NCBI GenBank assembly: GCA_035293565.1
Contig: DATGMP010000147.1
Span: 1 to 19,293 of the forward strand
DNA: 19,293 nucleotides
DNA from: DATGMP01 sp035293565
Lineage (GTDB): Bacteria > Pseudomonadota > Alphaproteobacteria > BOG-932 > Roseiterribacteraceae
Direction: 5' to 3'
The first letter of the stretch is position 1. The number at the start of each line of letters is the position of its first letter. The notes beneath the pieces were generated by a model, which saw nothing but the letters and a program-made list of their open reading frames with translations, did not search any database and was not told the DNA's origin. The position numbers and the translations under genes were made by a program. Shown piece by piece: positions 15,210 to 19,293 of the stretch.

Positions 15210-18151
15210 GATTCAAAGAGAGCGATGTTCTCTCCGAGCTTCAGCTCGACCGCCTTGCCATGAAGGCGCTCAAGTTCTGCGACGATGACCTCCAATGGCG
15301 TTCCAGGAAGCACGTGAGCGCAGGTATTGCTCCCGCGCTGACCGGCTACCCGATAAGGTATGAGCTTGGCCTCAGACACCTTCGAGGACGGAAAGGGTGC
15401 AGAATTCGTAATAGGTATATTCATATACGAATTCTGCACCCTTTCGGTCCGTTGGCCTTCCAGTTTGCTCCACTCCTCACGCACGGCAGCCCTCACAGCG
15501 CGCTCCTTGCCGAAGATGTTGGGAAGATTCTCTGAGAGCCACCTAGCTCCCATCGGGACAACAGGGCCGATCTTGTCGTGCGCCAAATCAAATTTCGTGC
15601 AACCGGCAAGCTCGTCGAGAATGACGACCTCGTCGACCTCGAACCGCCCGACCAAACTGGTCAGCACGTAAATCTGCTTCCCCCTCCCGGACCAGACCAG
15701 CCTCAAGCGATCGATAGCCTGTTCAAGCTCCGCCTCCCGGGTTTGCTCGTCGACGGCCTGCCAGATCGGATCCTCGTAGACGTCGACGGACTTTCCGACG
15801 AGGGAGCCGTCTCGCATCCGGTATCCGCGAAGTTCCTTCGATCGCTTGCCCGACATGTCGGGCTCAAGATCGGTGCCGCTCAGGAGCGCGGCGACCTTGT
15901 CCGCGATGGCACTGGGAGGCAGCTGCCATCGCCCGACGATCACTGCCGTGGTCTCGTCCTTGTAGTCGTTCGTGCCGCGCAGGTTTCCGAAATGATCGGT
16001 CTTCCAGCCCTCCGGCGCCCGGAGCAATTCCTTGAGCTTCAAGTAGCTGAAGATCACGCCTTTGCGGCCAGTCTCGTCCAACTGATGGATAAGACGTCGG
16101 ACCTTATCGATGTATACTGATCCCCTGGGACCATTGAGCGAAGTGGCATCCATAAGGACGTTCGAGGTCTGCACGATGCGTCCGCTCCTGCGGACGGCAA
16201 TGTCATGGAATGCGAACTTCTTGGCGATGATGAGCTCCAGGAGACGCTTGTCGGCAGTGGCGTCAAGGATCAGGGCGGGCTTCTTCAACGCCCTCGGTCT
16301 TGTTCGCCGACGAACGACAAGACGCCCCTGCTTACCCTCGCTGCGCAGTTCGAACGACAACAAGCTCACGCGATCACTCTCGAGCTCATCAGCCAAGGCG
16401 TTGAGAACGGTGGCCAGCCGTGGAACTGGGCGGACTGCGCCGATCTGGTCCGTTAGTCGGTCGGTCGCAGTGAACTCGCAGAGTTTTTCGACAAGCGCCT
16501 TGTGAACAGCATAGAGCCCCCTTGCGGCCGAGCGCGCGCGGTCAGCCGTCACGCCTCTTCTCTCCAGATAATCCCTCGGCGGCACGTCCCGCTGCTTGAG
16601 AGCGCTTAATAGAAGCCACCCAAGCTCATTGTGCTCGATTTCCGACACGGGAATTTCCTCGATTTCGAGGAGCTCGTCGAAAAACGATTCATCGATGATG
16701 ATGAAGTCGGCGGCCGGAATGCGGCGGTCTTTCCTCCGTCGCAACTGAGCGTGCGCCATGATGACGATATTCGCGTCACGGGCAGCGGCATATTGTGCTT
16801 GATACGGACACTCATCAAAATGCGGACATCGCCCAGCCTCGCGAGCAAGCGGCAGACCGGCCTGACCCTCGGCGCGAACGTCGTGGCTATCTCCGCATAC
16901 GATTTTGCCGACCGGAAGATGCTTCTCGATCGCGGCGTTCACCGCCGAGCAATTCTCCTCGCTCCTGCCCCGGATTACGACAACGCGCAACGTCGGATCC
17001 CACTTGAGGATCTCGTCACGAACGTCCAGCGCGAGCGCAATGCGTGGCGTGTACCAATGCGCAACCTTCCTTCCGCTGCCTATCGCCCGCGCAAGCTCGC
17101 GGGCGACCGTGGTGGTCTTGCCGGTTCCCGCCGTGATGCGAATGACGGTGTGCGCAGGCTCGGCAAAAAATCCTTGCACGTGCTTGGTCAAAATCTCCTG
17201 GGCAGCTTCGGGATCGACCAGGTCATTGCTGAACCAAGGAGGTATTCCAGCAAAGGTCCCGGGAGACGTTTTGAACTTGCTCTCCAGCCTAGCCGCATCC
17301 TGCATGCAGGTGCGGAACCACCCTTCGTCGGTGTAGGTGTTCGATGAATACGGCGTCGCCTCAATCGCGCACTCGCTTTTGAACCTCTCCCAGCTCGTTC
17401 GAGCGAAAAGGTCGAGGTCCACCTTGCCATGTCGCGCCAACAGGTCCTTGTAGATCGCAAAGCGGATTCGCGTCCCATCGTCATTCCGGCCATCAAGCTT
17501 CTTGCCCGTCGAGTCCTCGGGCGACGTGACACTGCTTGGTGCCGGCCGCGATCCAAGCACCGATTGATGTCCGCCGCGCGGGATGAGCCGTTCGACTTCT
17601 TGAGTGAACCGCTTCAGTAAGTCGTCCGTGATGACCGGAAGGGCCGAGGAAGGAACATCGAGTGGAGATTTATCCACCCATCGATACGGCTTCCTGGTTC
17701 CTGGATGAATTGCAAAAGCGAGGAACTGCTGACCCTTTGTAAGGATCTCGAAGACTACCTTGCCCTCACGGTCCTTATACGCGACCTTGTTCGGGATTGT
17801 GCCGTCCGATCGATAGACCAGAATCCGCTTCGGCCAACGGCCGATGCGCACAAGTGGGGTGGGGCCGAAGATCTCGACCGCCGCCTTTTCGACAGCCTCG
17901 GCGACCTTCTCATCGAGGGTGTCGATGTCCAGTGCGACGACGTTTTTGAAGCCGGTCCGGATTCCGGTATAGCGGTCCCAGTATCCACAGCAGAACCAGA
18001 GCTCCTCGTCGAAATCACCGCTCCAGCCGGTGATGCTGGGCGACTTCTCGCCTTGAAGGATCGGGACGACGGAATAGCCGTTCTGGAGCAGCCGTCTACC
18101 GAGATACCAGAACCTGTGAGTGGGATCTGTTCTGTCGAACTCTAGCGTCAC
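15161..18151 (-). CDS. Primase-polymerase (AEP) / SF2 helicase fusion, replication protein of the element
   Basis: 996 residues, GTG start overlapping the stop of the upstream HTH gene (GTGA). N-terminal Prim-Pol domain: LLQNGYSVVP (21-30), YTGIRTG (61-67), DxD metal site Asp75/Asp77 in VVALDID, FEILTKGQQF (134-143) and His149 in FAIHPG. Helicase domain: Walker A AGTGKTT (341-347); four cysteines at 401, 419, 442 and 448, the last pair as CPHFDEC, between Walker A and Walker B; Walker B IIIDES (484-489); LDATAD (629-634); HFGNLRGTN (720-728); and a motif VI-like EQAIDRLR (810-817). The cysteines and the HAQL...IIIDE spacing recall the Fe-S region of DinG/XPD helicases. It would prime and unwind the element's own DNA. 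Residues about 901-922 are encoded by a large inverted repeat. Confidence 0.82.
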   Translation of the reverse strand: MTLEFDRTDPTHRFWYLGRRLLQNGYSVVPILQGEKSPSITGWSGDFDEELWFCCGYWDRYTGIRTGFKNVVALDIDTLDEKVAEAVEKAAVEIFGPTPLVRIGRWPKRILVYRSDGTIPNKVAYKDREGKVVFEILTKGQQFLAFAIHPGTRKPYRWVDKSPLDVPSSALPVITDDLLKRFTQEVERLIPRGGHQSVLGSRPAPSSVTSPEDSTGKKLDGRNDDGTRIRFAIYKDLLARHGKVDLDLFARTSWERFKSECAIEATPYSSNTYTDEGWFRTCMQDAARLESKFKTSPGTFAGIPPWFSNDLVDPEAAQEILTKHVQGFFAEPAHTVIRITAGTGKTTTVARELARAIGSGRKVAHWYTPRIALALDVRDEILKWDPTLRVVVIRGRSEENCSAVNAAIEKHLPVGKIVCGDSHDVRAEGQAGLPLAREAGRCPHFDECPYQAQYAAARDANIVIMAHAQLRRRKDRRIPAADFIIIDESFFDELLEIEEIPVSEIEHNELGWLLLSALKQRDVPPRDYLERRGVTADRARSAARGLYAVHKALVEKLCEFTATDRLTDQIGAVRPVPRLATVLNALADELESDRVSLLSFELRSEGKQGRLVVRRRTRPRALKKPALILDATADKRLLELIIAKKFAFHDIAVRRSGRIVQTSNVLMDATSLNGPRGSVYIDKVRRLIHQLDETGRKGVIFSYLKLKELLRAPEGWKTDHFGNLRGTNDYKDETTAVIVGRWQLPPSAIADKVAALLSGTDLEPDMSGKRSKELRGYRMRDGSLVGKSVDVYEDPIWQAVDEQTREAELEQAIDRLRLVWSGRGKQIYVLTSLVGRFEVDEVVILDELAGCTKFDLAHDKIGPVVPMGARWLSENLPNIFGKERAVRAAVREEWSKLEGQRTERVQNSYMNIPITNSAPFPSSKVSEAKLIPYRVAGQRGSNTCAHVLPGTPLEVIVAELERLHGKAVELKLGENIALFESQSPAEPEAPKLKRVI
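15386..15450. repeat. Long perfect inverted repeat inside the primase-helicase gene, candidate origin or inserted palindrome
   Basis: Left arm 15391-15410 (GAAAGGGTGC...TTCGTA) is exactly complementary to right arm 15426-15445 (TACGAATTC...CCCTTTC): 20 of 20 bp, with a 15-nt AT-rich spacer. Extending outward, 4 more pairs (GGAC/GTCC) follow one G/G mismatch, giving 24 of 25 paired over 15386-15450. Each arm carries GAATTC. The repeat lies in frame in the coding sequence near the C-terminus, beyond the last recognisable helicase motif. Confidence 0.85.
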
Positions 18152-18405
18152 CGGAAACCCGCCCGACTGGCAACTACTTCAAGGCCTAGATGCATTGCCT
18201 GCTCACCGGCGATTGTCCTGCCAACCGGCTGCAGTTCGTTGGCCTGCAGCCACTTCTGCAGCGCATCGCGGCGATAACCGATGAAGCCACCAACCTTGAT
18301 CCGGGGCGGCCCCTTTCTCAGGGCATGCCACCGATTGAGCGTGCGGATCGAGACTTGCAGCTGCGAGGCCAAGTCCGCTTGAGAAAGCAAACCCAAGTCC
18401 ATCAT
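18148..18405 (-). CDS. Excisionase / AlpA-like helix-turn-helix protein
   Basis: 85 residues. LLSQADLASQLQVSIRTLNR then RWHALRKGPPRIKVGGFIGY, R and DALQKWL is the HTH_17 / MerR-like winged-helix pattern of excisionases and AlpA regulators: a helix-turn-helix with R-T-L-x-R-W, G-P-P and a wing reading IGYRRDALxxWL. AAGGA lies 6 bp before the ATG at 18405; a second Met follows immediately. The stop overlaps the GTG of the primase-helicase gene, so the two are translationally coupled. Such proteins direct integrase towards excision or activate element genes. Coupling to a replication gene while integrase is broken suggests a regulatory role here. Confidence 0.8.
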   Translation of the reverse strand: MMDLGLLSQADLASQLQVSIRTLNRWHALRKGPPRIKVGGFIGYRRDALQKWLQANELQPVGRTIAGEQAMHLGLEVVASRAGFR

Positions 18406-18525
18406 TGTCGTCCTTACGTGTTGTACGACCGCGCAAGGCCGTGACTGACTGAAGAGGGTAGTGATCGAAGTGGGGACGAATTCAGCGAGTTATTGTGGAG
18501 GTTCGCGCATCATCCTGAATCCACC

Positions 18526-18565
18526 GGGGCTACCGGGAGAGCCCCTGCGATTGGAGCACTCCCGG
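18526..18565. repeat. Overlapping short inverted repeats upstream of the HTH gene
   Basis: GGGGCT (18526-18531) pairs with AGCCCC (18540-18545), and CCGGGAG (18533-18539) pairs with CTCCCGG (18559-18565), so two mutually exclusive hairpins are possible in the 213-bp gap between the decayed primase and the HTH gene. The arrangement could be regulatory for the HTH-primase transcript. No T-run follows. The rest of the gap shows no gene. Confidence 0.3.
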
Positions 18566-18618
18566 GCATGGCATTGTCGTGATTCTGGATTATCCCGTTG
18601 ATCGCGAGTGGGTGAGCC

Positions 18619-19121
18619 TCACATCCGCGGAGGGACCACAAAAAAGAGCTCGCGCCTGAAGGTCGTCATCAGCTCGGCGGTGATGACGGGAAGCGTCGAC
18701 GCTGGAATGGCAAGAGGCGACCCACCCACCACTCATAGGGCCGCTTTGAGTCCGACGGAGTCGCGAAGGCGCCGAACTGCTGCCCAGTGGTCAGTATCCT
18801 GTAAAGGACGCGGCGAGGCCAACGACCACGGGCGATGTAGGAAGTACGGCCGAATACGTCGCACGCGACCTTCTCGACGATCTGGGCACGGTCCTGATTC
18901 GAGGTACTGATGTCGAACGCGACGACATTGTTGAAGCCCGTCCGAATCCCCGTGTAGCAGTACCTGTGTTCGGGCGTCAGCCAGATGCGTTCGTCGCATT
19001 CTTTCCGCCATTCCTTAACATGCGGCTCTTTCTGGTCGCACCTGATCGGCACGACGGAGTAGCCATTCTGGAGCAGGGTGGGTGCGAGGTCATTAAAGTG
19101 GGGGAACCAACTCCGGTTCAT
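18619..19121 (-). pseudogene. Decayed second copy of the Prim-Pol domain
   Basis: From the ATG at 19121 (GGAGGT 5 bp upstream) the protein reads LLQNGYSVVPIRCDQKEP, YTGIRTGFNNVVAFD and RGRWPRRVLYRILTTGQQFG, matching residues 21-160 of the intact Prim-Pol with many identities. Three defects are visible. The DxD is DIS. About 20 residues between RWPRRVL and the YRILTTGQQF stretch are missing. The His of FAIHPG is replaced (FATPSDSKRPYEWW). After PYEWWVG the frame is lost, but one base over it resumes as SPLAIPASTLPVIT then AELMTTFRREL, aligning with SPLDVPSSALPVIT and DDLLKRFTQEV of the intact copy, until a TGA at 18619-18621. It carries no helicase domain. Confidence 0.8.
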
Positions 19122-19154
19122 CTCAGACCTCCAAACTCGTTTGCACGCGCGTCC

Positions 19155-19293
19155 TAGTGGATAAAATCTGAGGGAAGAGTCGGAAAGTGGATTCCCGGCG
19201 GTGTGGGGTCGTGCGAGTCTGGGCGATGCATAGCACGGCCCTCGACTTGAATTTTGCGGATCGGTCTCGCCTTGAGGCGATCGCGTCGGATCG
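19155..19293 (+). mobile_element. Possible left end of an IS630-family element
   Basis: A TA dinucleotide at 19155-19156, the target IS630 elements duplicate, is followed by GTGGATAAAATCTGAGG and then a transposase-like start at 19226. The right end and its inverted repeat are outside the window, so the boundary is a guess. Confidence 0.3.
19226..19293 (+). CDS. Partial transposase, probable IS630 family (N-terminus only)
   Basis: An open frame from the ATG at 19226 runs off the window end after 22 codons: LNFADRSRLEAIASD resembles the L..ADR.RLEAIVADR opening of IS630-family transposases. In those proteins a helix-turn-helix and the DDE domain follow, here outside the window. With only 22 residues the call rests on a short motif, and no strong ribosome-binding site is seen. 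Confidence 0.45.
   Translation, partial: MHSTALDLNFADRSRLEAIASD

Larger units (their letters stand above)
12443..19293. mobile_element. Left portion of an integrated, partly decayed element (satellite- or integrative-plasmid-like)
   Basis: It begins at the tRNA-Arg fragment and runs past the window end. It contains broken integrase N-termini, an excisionase/AlpA-like HTH gene, a primase-helicase replication gene, an HNH-like and a possible RHH gene, a decayed primase copy and an apparent IS. No capsid, tail, terminase, conjugation or toxin gene is seen in the visible 6.8 kb. The set of tRNA att, integrase, AlpA-type HTH and Prim-Pol is known from phage satellites and small integrative elements. 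Assignment to either class is inference. Confidence 0.65.

Overview
The window is GC-rich bacterial DNA. It looks alphaproteobacterial and could be a sphingomonad: it has a KshA-like Rieske oxygenase, a compact rmlCBDA cluster, and a tRNA-Arg(ACG) remnant of alphaproteobacterial type. That placement is an impression from gene content, not a computed assignment. The window splits at about 12.4 kb into ordinary chromosome on the left and an integrated, partly decayed mobile element on the right.

Left part (1-12.4 kb). A Rieske oxygenase alpha subunit cut by the window edge (2-796, +) converges on a 501-residue membrane protein (830-2335, -) that carries an internal duplication. Next comes a minus-strand dTDP-L-rhamnose operon, rmlC-rmlB-rmlD-rmlA (5942 down to 2536). 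Divergent from it lie a family 2 glycosyltransferase and a DUF488 protein that overlap by ATGA (6068-7518, +). A four-gene plus-strand operon (7739-11263) encodes an enolase-superfamily dehydratase or cycloisomerase, an SDR protein lacking the usual Tyr/Lys pair, an RraA/HMG-aldolase-like protein and a uronate-dehydrogenase-like enzyme. Together they suggest oxidative catabolism of a uronic or aldaric acid. A stand-alone SAM methyltransferase (11442-12284) follows.

Right part (12.4-19.3 kb). At 12398-12442 the last 45 nt of a tRNA-Arg gene, cut in its anticodon loop, mark an attachment-site junction. Just inside are two convergent, truncated integrase N-termini and a frameshifted coding remnant. 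A minus-strand module follows, reading towards the att site: an 85-residue excisionase/AlpA-like HTH protein, a 996-residue primase-polymerase/SF2-helicase fusion overlapping it by GTGA, a 265-residue protein ending in an HNH-like motif, and a 151-residue protein with a possible ribbon-helix-helix N-terminus. The primase-helicase gene carries inside its coding sequence a 20-bp perfect inverted repeat (24 of 25 bp when extended) with an AT-rich centre. Upstream lies a second, decayed copy of the primase domain (frameshift, internal deletion, lost metal and His residues). The window ends in what looks like the start of an IS630-family transposase.

The right part is best read as a phage-satellite-like or integrative-plasmid-like element: tRNA att, integrase, AlpA-type HTH and Prim-Pol helicase are present, and no structural or conjugation gene is visible. 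Its integration genes are broken while its replication gene is intact. Its far end, where an intact tRNA-Arg would be expected, is outside the window.
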